Positions 8,956 to 18,810 of a stretch of DNA of 64,000 bases are shown here, one piece after another. The notes beneath the pieces were generated by a model, which did no database searches, was not told the origin of the DNA, and saw only the letters and a program-made list of their open reading frames with translations. Origin of the DNA: Porticoccaceae bacterium (GTDB taxonomy: Bacteria > Pseudomonadota > Gammaproteobacteria > Pseudomonadales > Porticoccaceae); contig CACETF010000004.1 of the NCBI GenBank assembly GCA_902562425.1, positions 90,590 through 154,589 of the forward strand. The letters run 5' to 3'. Each line of letters begins with the position of its first letter. The stretch's first letter is position 1. The position numbers and the translations under genes were made by a program.

Positions 8956-9341
8956 TTGACGACACTCTACAGAACTTGCGATGCGGTAAAAATTATAATG
9001 AAATGGCGCTACAACCTCAGCGTTAAGCATTATGTTTATGATCTCAAAAAGGTTGGAATCAAACATCCGACCATTGCCAGCTGGATGAAGCGCTCCATAA
9101 GGCAAAAATTTTTAAACCGTCAAGGCTATTCACGGAACAGGCTGCTTGGGGGAGAACAACAGAAATTCTTTTGCGGTGGCATAACAAATTTCTCCAGGAA
9201 ACAGCCACTTTTCATGAAGTGCCCTGTCCAAGATTACAAAAAAACGTCAGCAGTATTTTTAGCGAGGAAAGTTACTCCGCACTGTTGTACGAACTCAGCA
9301 CCTTGTGCTCAATGATAAAAAAGAGAAAAATTCATGAATAA
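8956..9341 (+). pseudogene. Frameshifted ArsC/Spx-family (YffB-like) gene
   Basis: The start (TTG 8956) gives MTTLYRTCDAVK and then YDLKKVGIKHPTIASWMK and FLNRQG, matching YffB-type ArsC proteins (TLYGIKNCDTVKKA, YDFRKDGL, LLNRRGTTWRKL). Later QPLFMKCPVQDY matches the L-I-K-R-P-V-L segment. A run of seven A at 9238-9244 then breaks the frame. Shifting by -1 there restores IFSEESYSALLYEL, the family C-terminus, and ends at TAA 9339-9341, overlapping the dapD start. Two residues of the GIKN loop are missing and the TTWRKL motif is degraded. In Pseudomonas an ArsC-family gene also sits near dapD. It could be a decayed gene, a sequencing indel, or be rescued by slippage on the A run. Confidence 0.6.
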
Positions 9342-10362
9342 AATTTATAGTTTTGGCATAGGGGTGGGTAGTAAAAACCAAAAAGGCGAATGGTTAGAGG
9401 TTCTCTTTCCTGATCCCCAGTTTAATCCAGATCCTGGGATCAGTGAGGTACTAATGGCTGTGCTAGGTGATCGGACCGTAGACATTGAGCTCAATAATAA
9501 TCAGGTTATTGCTTTAGAATCCGCTCTAAGAACCAGCGGAGATACTTTGATCGCTGACAGCCTAAGGATGCTGTCAGCCTCAGATCGACCTCTTGTTGCA
9601 GTTATGTTGATCGGCGATGAAGCACCTACATCCGTGCCTCAGGCATATCTCAAACTTCAACTTCTCTCACATAGGCTTGTTCGACCTCACGAAACAAACA
9701 TAGATGGAATATTCGGTATCCTCAAAAATATCGCATGGACTAGCGCAGGACCTATTGATGTAGAAGAGCTTGCTAGCAAAACTGTGGAGGCCAAACTTAG
9801 AGGCCAGATCTTATCCGTAAACTGTATAGATAAATTTCCCAGGATGGTTGATTATATTGTTCCGTCTGGAGTGCGAATTGCTGATGCATCGCGCGTGAGG
9901 TTAGGAGCATATCTTGGAAAGGGTACAACAGTCATGCACGAGGGGTTCATTAATTTTAATGCTGGCACTGAAGGACCTAATATGGTGGAAGGCAGGATAT
10001 CCGCTGGCGTTTTTTGTGGAGCCGGTTCCGATATCGGTGGAGGCGCCTCAATCATGGGCACCCTATCGGGTGGGGGTAATATGGTCATATCAATCGGCTC
10101 GCAATGCCTTTTAGGCGCAAATTCCGGACTGGGAATACCTCTGGGAGATCGTTGCACTGTTGAAGCGGGTTTATACGTTACTGCTGGAACCAAAATAATC
10201 TGTATCCATGCTAATGGGTCTGAATGCGGAGCAGTCAAGGCACATGAACTCTCGCATAAAAATGACCTGCTATTAAGAAGAAATTCGCTTAGTGGGAGGG
10301 TCGAATGCCTAACAAATAGTAATGCTGTCCAGCTTAATGAGTCGCTCCATTCATCAAACTAG
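9334..10362 (+). CDS. dapD: 2,3,4,5-tetrahydropyridine-2,6-dicarboxylate N-succinyltransferase
   Basis: 342 residues, matching the longer Pseudomonas-type DapD rather than the 274-residue E. coli form. It succinylates tetrahydrodipicolinate in the DAP/lysine pathway, one step before DapC. The left-handed beta-helix is visible from about residue 180 as hexapeptide-like turns ([20 protein letters not shown], then [14 protein letters not shown] and [12 protein letters not shown]). [14 protein letters not shown] is a family signature. It follows nth and the yffB-like relic; with dapC it gives the succinylase branch. dapE is not in the window. Confidence 0.93.
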   Translation: MNKIYSFGIGVGSKNQKGEWLEVLFPDPQFNPDPGISEVLMAVLGDRTVDIELNNNQVIALESALRTSGDTLIADSLRMLSASDRPLVAVMLIGDEAPTSVPQAYLKLQLLSHRLVRPHETNIDGIFGILKNIAWTSAGPIDVEELASKTVEAKLRGQILSVNCIDKFPRMVDYIVPSGVRIADASRVRLGAYLGKGTTVMHEGFINFNAGTEGPNMVEGRISAGVFCGAGSDIGGGASIMGTLSGGGNMVISIGSQCLLGANSGLGIPLGDRCTVEAGLYVTAGTKIICIHANGSECGAVKAHELSHKNDLLLRRNSLSGRVECLTNSNAVQLNESLHSSN

Positions 10363-10857
10363 ATACGTAAAGCATTATGTTACTGATATTTCGGTTCGTT
10401 TGAGTCAGCTTTGATACATTAATACTTCGCTAAGCTCCAAGTCTAATCTGTTTATAAGAAAAGTTCATTCGAGGCGGGCTGTAATTAATAAAGGATCATC
10501 TATCTGAAGTTTTTTAAAAGATATTTGTAAGATGACACCGAGCTGTGTTGGGACATGAAATAATGAGCCCTTAAAGAAGGAGTAAGTGTTCTACTAAAGT
10601 TGACACTCGCATGTTTCTTAAAATATCACCCGATTGATTAAAAAACGGCATAAGAATAGTTGTAAATCAAGATAAATCAATATTTTTGTTGGTCATAATT
10701 TCATTGTTATTATGATTGTTAACATGGCGATATTACTAGTTTTTACATCCCATATTAGACGACACGCTACAAATAATTTATATTGCGATAAACTAAAGAA
10801 GGATTAATTTTCGATCAAATCCTTAAAAGAAATAAACATCAAGGAATCCAGAAAAAC
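10363..10857. other. AT-rich intergenic stretch, no gene seen
   Basis: 495 bases between dapD and a convergent hydrolase gene. Both strands are broken by frequent stops and no frame resembles a known protein. No T-tailed hairpin or strong repeat was seen. Confidence 0.6.
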
Positions 10858-11796
10858 TTAGATGTTTAATGCGCAGCTTTGAATGGCATTTTGAGCAATC
10901 ATCTGCGCAAAATCACCGAATAGTGGCTTAGGCAGATCATGGCCAACCCCAGACAGAATATGCAACGTAGCATGGGGAATATGCGAGGCTGTTTTTATCC
11001 CCCCACTGACTTGAGCAAGTGGGTCATCCTCACCACTGATGACCAACACGGGCATCTTTAAACTCGCTAAAAGCTCAGAACGGTCCGCCGCAAGATTAAT
11101 GGCCGCCATCTGCCGAAAATAACTGAGCGGATTTCGCGCACGTTTGGACTCTTCCAAAATCATAGCGCGAAGGGAAGCGTCGGTGACAGGGTATTTTGAA
11201 CTTCCAATCATCTGTAGCGTCTGCACAGAATTATCTAAGGCGGACCTAGTTTTTGAAGGCCTCTTTATCATTTGGAGGGCTACTCTTAAAGTAGGCCAAC
11301 CCGAACCCCATGCCCCACTATTTGACATCATTGAAGTTAATGACAGCACCCTGCCGGGATACCTACCAGCAACTATTTGACATATCATGCCGCCCATCGA
11401 AAAACCCACCAAGTGAGCTGCCGGTATCCCAAGAGCGTCTAAAATACCTACGGTATCCTCGGCCAAATCGTCAAGCGTATACGGTAACGTGATTGATACA
11501 CCAAAGAGCTTTGCGATAAATTGTTGCGCCAGACTCGGAGTGCTCGGGCAGTCCAACCATTCACTAAGACCGGTGTCTCGATTTTCAAATCGAATTACAT
11601 AAAAACCTTTGTTCACAAGAGCCTCGCAAAACGGAACCGGCCAGCGCACTAACTGGTTATTCAATCCGGCGACAAGAATCAATGGAGAATCTTTTTTATC
11701 TCCAAAAGTTTCATAAGCAAAGGATAATCCATTTGCATGGGTGTAAAACGTTTTATTAACACTGCTAAATCCATCCCTTCCTAGCACTTCGATCAC
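10858..11796 (-). CDS. Alpha/beta hydrolase (esterase family)
   Basis: 312 residues, alpha/beta hydrolase fold. The triad can be read: nucleophile Ser in GFSMGG (about residue 134), acid in SGEDDPL (about 257), and His in GVGHDLP (about 283). LVAGLNNQLVRWP supplies the oxyanion region and FENRDTGLS the typical strand-4 segment. Start is GTG 11796 with a weak GAAAGA upstream. No signal peptide, so probably cytoplasmic. The substrate is unknown; related proteins are annotated as lipases, esterases or 3-oxoadipate enol-lactonase-like. It stands alone on the minus strand. Confidence 0.88.
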   Translation of the reverse strand: MIEVLGRDGFSSVNKTFYTHANGLSFAYETFGDKKDSPLILVAGLNNQLVRWPVPFCEALVNKGFYVIRFENRDTGLSEWLDCPSTPSLAQQFIAKLFGVSITLPYTLDDLAEDTVGILDALGIPAAHLVGFSMGGMICQIVAGRYPGRVLSLTSMMSNSGAWGSGWPTLRVALQMIKRPSKTRSALDNSVQTLQMIGSSKYPVTDASLRAMILEESKRARNPLSYFRQMAAINLAADRSELLASLKMPVLVISGEDDPLAQVSGGIKTASHIPHATLHILSGVGHDLPKPLFGDFAQMIAQNAIQSCALNI

Positions 11797-12535
11797 TCTT
11801 TCAGTTCTCTTGGAAACAATTCTCCGACTGGCGATCGGAGCGATTCAAATAAATCCGCAGTAGTAACACAACATATGTAAACAACATCAAAGTGTGAGCT
11901 CAGCTTTATGAACACCCCCGCTTGACCCAAGTAATTATAATTGCCGCAGAATTTATTACGACTATCAGACCAAAACGAAATTTGTCGATTCCTTTCGAAC
12001 GTAAGTTGAAAACCGAAGAAATAACCACACCTATAATACTATAGATAATAGTCAGAAATCTTGACGCGCATGTCACTACGACATCTATTTACTAAAAATA
12101 TGAGCCACTGTTCCTCCACTGGAACATTGTTCAAAAGTTTCCAAAAAGCATCTACACCGCCCTACTAACACTCAGATTAACCGAGCCACATAAACGCAGC
12201 CGCAGTATATTACGCTCCATTATTTTAACGCGGATTTGCTTTCATCACATTGCGAAATCAATCTTTTCGGAGGCCCTTACCAGTCTCTCACTCCCTAATC
12301 ACTGATCAAACATTGCAACTATGTTCTTCAAGTTTTTCGATCGGGCCCTGACCGATTGCCTGCACACTACCCAACTAAAATCACTCACTTTCAGAAACTT
12401 CGTTATTCAACCAACATTAGTCTTAATTTGAAATACAGGGCACTCTATCGACACCGTATAGAAGCAGATTTCACTCCACAACAGCGCCTTCTGGTCTAAT
12501 AATGTAGCGGTGCAACCTAGACTCAAGCACATTAT
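11797..12535. other. 739-base intergenic stretch, no supported gene
   Basis: Between the alpha/beta hydrolase and the thiolase. The only notable frame is a 56-codon GTG-initiated hydrophobic frame on the minus strand (11906-12076) with two possible membrane segments. It has no recognisable homology and AT-rich sequence readily produces such frames, so it is not called. Confidence 0.5.
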
Positions 12536-13717
12536 TCAGGCGACCTCAAAAAGCCCCGCCGCACCCATACCACCGCCTACACACATTGTAATCACCACGT
12601 ACCGTTCACCGCGACGTTTTGCTTCTATCAGCGCATGCATTGTCATTCTAGTTCCACTCATGCCATAGGGGTGCCCTATAGAAATGGAACCACCATTCAC
12701 GTTGAGACGATCTGGATCAATCCCCAATTTATCTCGACAGTATATAACCTGAACCGCGAAAGCCTCATTCAATTCCCAAATACCTATGTCATCCATAGAT
12801 AAACCGTTACGCTTTAGTAATTTAGGGACAGCAAAAACAGGCCCAATGCCCATTTCATCTGGTTCACAACCAGCCACAGCCATTCCCCTATAAATTCCAA
12901 TCGGTTCAATATTACATCTTGCTGCCCGATTGCCATCCATTAAAACAACAGCAGCCGCCCCATCGGACAGTTGCGAAGCATTTCCGCCGGTTATCGTGCC
13001 CCCTGGACGCACAACCTTGAGACCAGAAAGTGTCTCAAAGTTAGTTCCCGGACGATTCCCCTCATCTTTTGTCAAGGTTACCTCCTCCTGCGTCACCTCA
13101 CCCGTCTCTCGATTCGTTACTAACTTAGTGGCCGTCACCGGAACAATTTCAGCATCAAATTTTCCCTCTTGCTGAGCTGCAGCGGTGCGGGCCTGCGAAA
13201 TTACTGCATACTCATCTTGAGCCTCTCGGGAAATACTGTATCGGTTAGCCACCACCTCCGCCGTATCAAGCATCGGCATATGAATTGAGGGCGCGTTCTT
13301 GACGGACTTTGGATCCATTAAACGGTGGGTATTCATATTTTCATTCTGAACTAGGCTAATCGACTCACATCCGCCGGCGATAACCACTGATGCGCCGTCC
13401 AAAGCAATATGTTTTGCTCCCATGGCTATACTCATCAGTCCTGAAGAGCACTGTCTGTCAACTGTCGTCCCCGCAACACTGACAGGCAATCCAGCAGCGA
13501 TCGCAGCTTGGCGACCAAGATTGAAGCCTTGGGTGCCCTGTTGCATTGCCGCTCCGAAAATACAATCCTCTATCTCATCGGGATCGACCCCACTTCTTTC
13601 AACCGCAGCAGATATGGCATGGGACGCCATTGAGGGGGACTCAAGATTATTAAACGCACCTCTGTACGCCCTGCCAATCGGTGTCCGAGCCGCGGACACA
13701 ATAACTGCTTCACTCAT
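12536..13717 (-). CDS. Thiolase (acetyl-CoA C-acyltransferase)
   Basis: 393 residues, a standard-length thiolase. It cleaves 3-ketoacyl-CoA with CoA to acetyl-CoA plus a shortened acyl-CoA. Active-site residues: nucleophilic Cys in DRQCSSGL (about residue 89), His in GHPYGMSG (about 350), and the second Cys in [10 protein letters not shown] (about 380). NEAFAVQ is also present. It is the last gene of a maoC-SDR-thiolase set on the minus strand (69-base gap after the SDR), which supports a beta-oxidation role over biosynthesis. Confidence 0.93.
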   Translation of the reverse strand: MSEAVIVSAARTPIGRAYRGAFNNLESPSMASHAISAAVERSGVDPDEIEDCIFGAAMQQGTQGFNLGRQAAIAAGLPVSVAGTTVDRQCSSGLMSIAMGAKHIALDGASVVIAGGCESISLVQNENMNTHRLMDPKSVKNAPSIHMPMLDTAEVVANRYSISREAQDEYAVISQARTAAAQQEGKFDAEIVPVTATKLVTNRETGEVTQEEVTLTKDEGNRPGTNFETLSGLKVVRPGGTITGGNASQLSDGAAAVVLMDGNRAARCNIEPIGIYRGMAVAGCEPDEMGIGPVFAVPKLLKRNGLSMDDIGIWELNEAFAVQVIYCRDKLGIDPDRLNVNGGSISIGHPYGMSGTRMTMHALIEAKRRGERYVVITMCVGGGMGAAGLFEVA

Positions 13718-13786
13718 AGTAGCTTCCTCTAAATAGTTGAAATTGCCTCGATTTGATTTTGATAAAAAATTACGCCATTTATTAAA

Positions 13787-14701
13787 TTAAGACTGCATAT
13801 TGGCCATTGCCTTCATTACAAATTTCTCAGTTTGCTTACCACCAGAAAGCAGTGCCTTATTCTTAGAAATATCGTTCAGGGACTGCCATTGATCGCGAAT
13901 ATTTTCAGGGTTTTGATCAGCTTTAGATAAAAATATACCATCTGTCTCGAACATGGAGGCCGTAGCATATCCTCCGGCGCCCGCACACAAGATTGTTTTA
14001 GTTGGGGCGTCTTCATCACATAGCAACAAGACTCCAACACTCACTGATTCTTGCGTCATCAAACCCATTATCTGTGCTGGTAAAATATCCTCCGTCATAC
14101 GCGTGCCTGCAGTTGGAGCCAAAGCGTTTACATGGATATTATTTTTTCCTCCCTCTAACACTAGGGTATTCATAAATCCGAGCACTGCCATCTTCGCTGC
14201 TCCGTAGTTTGTCTGGCCGAAATTACCGTACATACCACTGGCAGAGGTCGTCATAACTATACGACCATAATTTTGTTCGCGCATTATATCCCACACTGCT
14301 TTGGTACAGTTCACCGAACCCATTAAATGGACATCGATCACAAGCCGGAAATCCGCTAGATCCATGTTACTGAATGACTTATCCCTCAGGATTCCCGCAT
14401 TGTTTATTAGAATATCAACGCGACCCCACTTGGCATGCGTTTCAGCCACCATGTCTTGTACTTGTTCATAATTTGCAACATCGGCCGAATGCGAAAAAGC
14501 CTCCCCACCCATTGCTTTAATCTCTTCCACTACCTCATCTGCGGCAGCGGGCGATGCACCCGTACCATCCCGCGCACCACCCAAATCGTTTACGACCACT
14601 TTTGCACCCCGCTCCGCGAGTGCAAGTGCATGTGAACGGCCCAAGCCATTGCCGGCGCCAGTTATTATCGCCACACGGTCACTAAAACCAATACCCATCA
14701 T
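13787..14701 (-). CDS. SDR 3-hydroxyacyl-CoA dehydrogenase (MFE-2 dehydrogenase-like)
   Basis: 304 residues. The classical SDR fold is visible: TGAGNGLGRSHALALAERGA cofactor motif near residue 15, NDLGGARDGTG, NNAG, and catalytic Ser-Tyr-Lys (TSASG then YGAAK). The GGARDGTG insert after the second strand and the SHALALAERGAKVVVNDLG stretch resemble the dehydrogenase part of peroxisomal multifunctional enzyme type 2 (HSD17B4), which acts on (3R)-hydroxyacyl-CoA. The MaoC hydratase gene 18 bases upstream would supply that (3R) intermediate. The C-terminal region after the fold lacks the hydratase domain of the eukaryotic fusion. Confidence 0.9.
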   Translation of the reverse strand: MMGIGFSDRVAIITGAGNGLGRSHALALAERGAKVVVNDLGGARDGTGASPAAADEVVEEIKAMGGEAFSHSADVANYEQVQDMVAETHAKWGRVDILINNAGILRDKSFSNMDLADFRLVIDVHLMGSVNCTKAVWDIMREQNYGRIVMTTSASGMYGNFGQTNYGAAKMAVLGFMNTLVLEGGKNNIHVNALAPTAGTRMTEDILPAQIMGLMTQESVSVGVLLLCDEDAPTKTILCAGAGGYATASMFETDGIFLSKADQNPENIRDQWQSLNDISKNKALLSGGKQTEKFVMKAMANMQS

Positions 14702-14719
14702 CCCTCTCCACGATCACCG

Positions 14720-15181
14720 TTAATTAGTCATTTGACACGTCAACCACTCAGCAACCATGGCTGGTTTTTCACCCCCTTCAATCTCCACAGTCGCCTCTAC
14801 TTTGAAGTCATATTGACCGGGCCGTTTTTCTGAAATATCTAATATAGTGGAGTGACAACGAATTCTACTGCCGACTCTCACGGGAGCAACGAACCGCACC
14901 TTATCGAAACCCTTGTTGACACCCATGTAGATGCCCTCTATTACGAGGTTAAAACTTTCAGAAAAGTGAGAAAGCATCGAAAGTGTCAGAAAACCATGTG
15001 CAACAGTTCCGCCAAAAGGCGTATTTGCCGCAGCCTCTGGATTTATGTGGATGAATTGCCTGTCTAGGGTACAGTCGGCAAATGTGTTCACCTGTTCCTG
15101 GGTGACCTCGAACCACTCAGTGGGTTCGCACACATAACCGCTATAATTTTTTATCTCCGACTTCTTAATGGACTGTGGCAT
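14720..15181 (-). CDS. MaoC-family (R)-enoyl-CoA hydratase
   Basis: 153 residues, single hot-dog domain. The catalytic hydratase-2 motif is readable as QFIHINPEAA-x-TPFGGTVAHGF-L, with the Asp of the usual D-x4-H motif replaced by Gln-Phe-Ile-His context (R-Q-F-I-H); the following H and the G-x-AHGF are intact. The start is ATG 15181, supported by AGGAGG about 7 bases upstream; a frame open to 15232 is not conserved. First gene of the maoC-SDR-thiolase operon and divergent from the regulator at 15397. Confidence 0.9.
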   Translation of the reverse strand: MPQSIKKSEIKNYSGYVCEPTEWFEVTQEQVNTFADCTLDRQFIHINPEAAANTPFGGTVAHGFLTLSMLSHFSESFNLVIEGIYMGVNKGFDKVRFVAPVRVGSRIRCHSTILDISEKRPGQYDFKVEATVEIEGGEKPAMVAEWLTCQMTN

Positions 15182-15313
15182 CCTTATCCTCCTATCAAAA
15201 ACGTCTATACCTGCCCCTAATACGAAACACACAAAGGCTACGACCGATTATTGCCGGACCTTTTCAAAAATTTGGCATTGGAAGTTTGCCCGAACTTAGT
15301 ATACAGTATCCAC

Positions 15314-15326
15314 GACATGCTATGTC
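15314..15326. promoter_or_regulatory. Candidate operator palindrome in the regulator/maoC divergent region
   Basis: GACAT-GCT-ATGTC, a perfect 5-bp inverted repeat with a 3-base spacer, in the 215-base region between the divergent maoC operon and the XRE/MmyB-type regulator. On the minus strand it overlaps a possible -35 (TAGACA), 17 bases before a weak -10 (TGTATA) for the maoC operon. A role as operator for the neighbouring regulator is inferred from position only. Confidence 0.3.
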
Positions 15327-15396
15327 TAGATAATCTATTTGCAGAAAACGGGCTAAAACACAAACATTAGTCCTTCTAAATCCCATATTAGAATGT

Positions 15397-16248
15397 GTGA
15401 TGTCAAATTTAAAAAAAGATACTTTTAGGTTTTCCAGGTTTCTGCTCTTCTGGCGCAACTTGTTTCAATTGAGCCAAGAGCAACTCGCAGATCGAATTAA
15501 CTGTTCATCTAGGCACGTCAGTCGCCTCGAAAATGGCGGAAGCCAACCCAGTCGATGCCTAGTTTCAGCACTAATAGACGCATTTTCACTAGGGCAACGA
15601 GATAGTAACCAATTGATGATCGCCGCAGGTTTTCTTCCATCCGAGGAGCAGGCGAGTGTCTTTGATATACATGCACCCGAAATGAAATGGCTCAGGAAAT
15701 CGATGACATTATCACTTAAAGCACTCGATCCATATCCATCAGTACTGATGGACGACATAAACGATATATTAATGGTTAACCGTGGTTGGGTGGGTCTGTT
15801 TAGCCAGATCATGAATACCTCCATAATTGAAAAAACCACAAATCTGTCCGAGTTCTTATTCTCTCGAGAAGGCGCTGGATCTTATATTAGTGATCGCGAA
15901 AATACCCTATCTGTAATTTTAATGTCATTAGAGCAACGTTCACTCTATACAAATTATCGCCGAGATATTCATCTTCGCGATAGGCTCGCAGCTCACGAGA
16001 TTGTCCCCCCAGATTGGCGGGAGCGGGCAAGAAAGCTTGAACCGATGCCAAGTTTCAAGATACAACTCAGCCTTCAGGGGGAGTTAGTAAAATTTATAAA
16101 TGTGACGAGTTCAGTGAGTACACTTGGTCCAGCTGTCCAGCTCTCAGGGAGAAGCCTCAACTTAAGCACTTTTTATCCAGAAGAGGATGAGATAGTTCTC
16201 TCTAGCTTTAGCAGCTCAACTCTCTCTCATCCGCTTTTATATTACTGA
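15397..16248 (+). CDS. XRE-family regulator with MmyB-like ligand-binding domain
   Basis: 283 residues. The N-terminal helix-turn-helix is clear (LSQEQLADRINCSSRHVSRLENG, about residues 27-49; SALIDAFSLG follows). The C-terminal two thirds contain LDPYPSVLMDDINDILMVNRGW, the hallmark of the MmyB-like ligand-binding domain found in XRE regulators of lipid and secondary metabolism. Either GTG 15397 or the adjacent ATG 15400 is the start. It is divergent from the MaoC-SDR-thiolase operon, so it is a plausible local regulator responding to an acyl-CoA or fatty acid ligand. That target is inferred. Confidence 0.88.
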   Translation: MMSNLKKDTFRFSRFLLFWRNLFQLSQEQLADRINCSSRHVSRLENGGSQPSRCLVSALIDAFSLGQRDSNQLMIAAGFLPSEEQASVFDIHAPEMKWLRKSMTLSLKALDPYPSVLMDDINDILMVNRGWVGLFSQIMNTSIIEKTTNLSEFLFSREGAGSYISDRENTLSVILMSLEQRSLYTNYRRDIHLRDRLAAHEIVPPDWRERARKLEPMPSFKIQLSLQGELVKFINVTSSVSTLGPAVQLSGRSLNLSTFYPEEDEIVLSSFSSSTLSHPLLYY

Positions 16249-16878
16249 GTTGTTGAGTGTGTGGTTTATGAATTGGCGCAAATTTCCAGGAAAATGACAG
16301 CTAAATAATTTAGTCCTATTCACAACATCGGGTGAAACAACCAGCTCAGTTGTATTCAGAATTTTCGAAAACGGTATGTATCCATTTGATATCAATAACC
16401 GTCCTCAGAGGCGGAGATATCCAGTCCAGCACAAGCGATAGATAAAAACTCACCTTACATTGGTCAACAGCTACATGATCCAAGTACAGCCAACCGGAGG
16501 AAACCCTTACAAGCCTACGTGACCAATTCTGTAGGCTCGCCGCAATTATTCTATTCGCCCTAAGAGTTCAAGATATCTACTGTACAATGACAGCGCAACA
16601 GAAAGTCACATGGTGCGATGGGTTTTACTCTTGATTGTGATTCGCAATTGTCCCTGCGATGGGCGAAGTGGAGCCAGCATCAATTTGGCATATCAAGACA
16701 TAATCGCCAATATCTCGCCTATGTGCCACTTAATCAAATAAAAAGGTATAGCAATTTTCGGCTGCATAGAGACAGTTTTTAGTATAATGGGCATGAAAAT
16801 GGGAAATTTCTAAAGATCAAGCTATTTCGTCAACTCATAAGGTCGACTAAATTGTATCCAAGGGGAGGCTAAGACGAA
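16249..16878. other. 630-base intergenic stretch with a possible promoter
   Basis: No gene was recognised on either strand. A perfect TATAAT lies at 16783-16788 with only a poor -35 match upstream; it could serve the carboxylesterase gene 90 bases further on. A CTGT-N6-ACAG sequence at 16580-16593 is two bases too short in the spacer to be a LexA box. Confidence 0.4.
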
Positions 16879-18810
16879 TTGGTTAAAAGCAAATGGCTTC
16901 TGACTGTATTAACTGTGACATCTTTTACTATGTTAATAGTATGGTTTTACGCAAACTTTGATCGTCAAATCTACCAGATTCATCATTATACTCCGCCGGC
17001 GTTTGTTCCTCAAAAGGCCGACCCGGCAACCCTAAGAGCCACAGAGTCAGGGCCAGTGATCGGATTCAACGGCCCTGAAGATACCCATGTTTGGCTCGGA
17101 ATTCCTTATGCAAAGCCCCCCACAGGAATGATGCGCTGGAGAGCACCGAGGCCGTCCGCACTTTGGGAGAAGACATTAGAAGCCCTTTATCCAGAATCAC
17201 CATGCGTACAACCATGGACGAGATTATCTGGCGTAAATGGTTCTGATGGTATTGTAGTGGGCGATGAGGATTGTCTTTATCTAAATATCTGGGCACCTCG
17301 ATCTGCAGCGGTAAACTCTGCGCAAACAGAGGAGCAATTGCCTGTCATGGTTTGGATTCATGGCGGAGGCAATGTGGTGGGATCAGCGACTCATCTCAGT
17401 GGCCATAAATTTGCGGGGATGCAGCAGGTGGTTTTTGTTTCCATTGGATATCGATTAGGTCACCTTGGTAATTTTTCTCACAGAGCATTTAGAAATACTT
17501 ATGAGATACCCCTAGACGCGTCTGCCAATTTTGGCCTCCTAGACATCATTAAAGCGCTTTCATGGGTCAAAAAAAATATCGCTAATTTTGGCGGTGACAA
17601 CGAAAACATCACTCTTTTTGGAGAGTCCTCTGGCGGACGAAATATTATGGCAATGATTGCCTCTCCCCTTGCAGAAGGCTTATTTCATAAAGCAATTATT
17701 CAAAGCGGATCAATGAGAACCGAGTCCGTTGCCAAGGCAGAGAACTTCAGCGATGACAAGGTTGATGGTTACTTTTCAAGCAGCAACGAGTTAATTGCAC
17801 AATTATTTCAGGATCTTGGGATAGCGTCTAACAGGAAAGAGGCAAAGCGAGATATTCAATCAATCGATGACGAAAATCTCGCTGCAATTTTACGAGGCCA
17901 AAAGGCAAGTAAGATAGTCTTTGCAGATCTGCATAATCACTTTGTACGAGCAAAAATCCACCAAATACCACAACTTATAAGAGACGGAATTGTTCTCCCG
18001 ATGAAATCCATACCGAGCCTGTTAGCCTATCCTACAGATTATAATAATGTTCCAATAATTCTCGGTTCAAACCGTGATGATGCTAAATCTTATATGGCCT
18101 TTGAAAAAGAAAATGTCTATCAATTCGCGAAGATTTTTCCGCGAATACGCGATCATATTGATTACTCTCGCCAAGCGTTATTAAGGTCAGCACAAACCCA
18201 TGCACTCGCCGTTGAAAAGCCGGCTGAATTATTCACACAAGGTCGTCTAGATGTCGATGCACCCATGAATGTATTCACCTATCGATTTGACTGGGATGAG
18301 CTGCAAACTAACTCTCTGTGGAACTTGACCGAACTGATTGGTGCCGGACAAGGAGTCGAAGTAGAGTTTGTGTTTGGAGAGTTTATAAGTGGTCTTTCAC
18401 TACCAAATCTTTATGACCCTTTGACAAAGAATAGTCGTGATGCTTTATCAATATTAATGATGAATTACTGGGGCAATTTTGCTTATTCTGGCTCTCCAAA
18501 TGTCGGTAAAACCACGGGCCAACCTTTTTGGAACGCATGGTCAGCAGATGGGGCTAATACCCTACTACTTGATAGCGAAGATGGAGGAGGTGCCAGGATG
18601 CATGAACGGCGGCTAAAGATAGAGGACTTAACTAAACTTATTCAATTATTTTCAAAGGAACTTGACCAGTATCAGCGATGTGAACAGTATGCACGAGCCT
18701 TCCTTTTCTCGTCTCAAAGTAGTGATTTTTGGGATGAGGAATACTATAATAGAATTCCTTTTCAAGGATGCAAGATGTATAAAAAACAGGAATTTAAAAT
18801 ATATTTTTAA
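16879..18810 (+). CDS. Type B carboxylesterase-like protein, membrane-anchored, catalytic His replaced
   Basis: 643 residues. The TTG start at 16879 has AGGGGAGG 10 bases upstream and gives one N-terminal hydrophobic segment (about residues 6-24), likely a signal anchor with the body in the periplasm. Type B carboxylesterase features follow: GIPYAKPPTG-MRW, EDCLYLNIWAP, oxyanion GGGNVVGS, and nucleophile Ser250 in GESSGG. The acid position is Asp401 (GSNRDDAK) instead of the usual Glu. The catalytic His position reads GAGQGVE, Gln491 (codon CAA at 18349-18351) where the family has His. It may be inactive, use another residue, or act as a binding protein. It stands alone. Confidence 0.88.
   Translation: MVKSKWLLTVLTVTSFTMLIVWFYANFDRQIYQIHHYTPPAFVPQKADPATLRATESGPVIGFNGPEDTHVWLGIPYAKPPTGMMRWRAPRPSALWEKTLEALYPESPCVQPWTRLSGVNGSDGIVVGDEDCLYLNIWAPRSAAVNSAQTEEQLPVMVWIHGGGNVVGSATHLSGHKFAGMQQVVFVSIGYRLGHLGNFSHRAFRNTYEIPLDASANFGLLDIIKALSWVKKNIANFGGDNENITLFGESSGGRNIMAMIASPLAEGLFHKAIIQSGSMRTESVAKAENFSDDKVDGYFSSSNELIAQLFQDLGIASNRKEAKRDIQSIDDENLAAILRGQKASKIVFADLHNHFVRAKIHQIPQLIRDGIVLPMKSIPSLLAYPTDYNNVPIILGSNRDDAKSYMAFEKENVYQFAKIFPRIRDHIDYSRQALLRSAQTHALAVEKPAELFTQGRLDVDAPMNVFTYRFDWDELQTNSLWNLTELIGAGQGVEVEFVFGEFISGLSLPNLYDPLTKNSRDALSILMMNYWGNFAYSGSPNVGKTTGQPFWNAWSADGANTLLLDSEDGGGARMHERRLKIEDLTKLIQLFSKELDQYQRCEQYARAFLFSSQSSDFWDEEYYNRIPFQGCKMYKKQEFKIYF

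Noticed and set aside
9852..10238. 128-codon minus-strand frame inside dapD
   Set aside because: Antisense to a clear hexapeptide-repeat protein; Pro-rich composition is the mirror of Gly codons in dapD.
11906..12076. 56-codon hydrophobic frame on the minus strand with two possible membrane segments
   Set aside because: GTG start without a clear Shine-Dalgarno, no homology recognised; AT-rich DNA gives such Ile/Val/Phe-rich frames by chance.
16580..16593. Possible third LexA box (CTGT-N6-ACAG)
   Set aside because: The spacer is six bases; LexA of this type needs eight. It is also far from any SOS-type gene.
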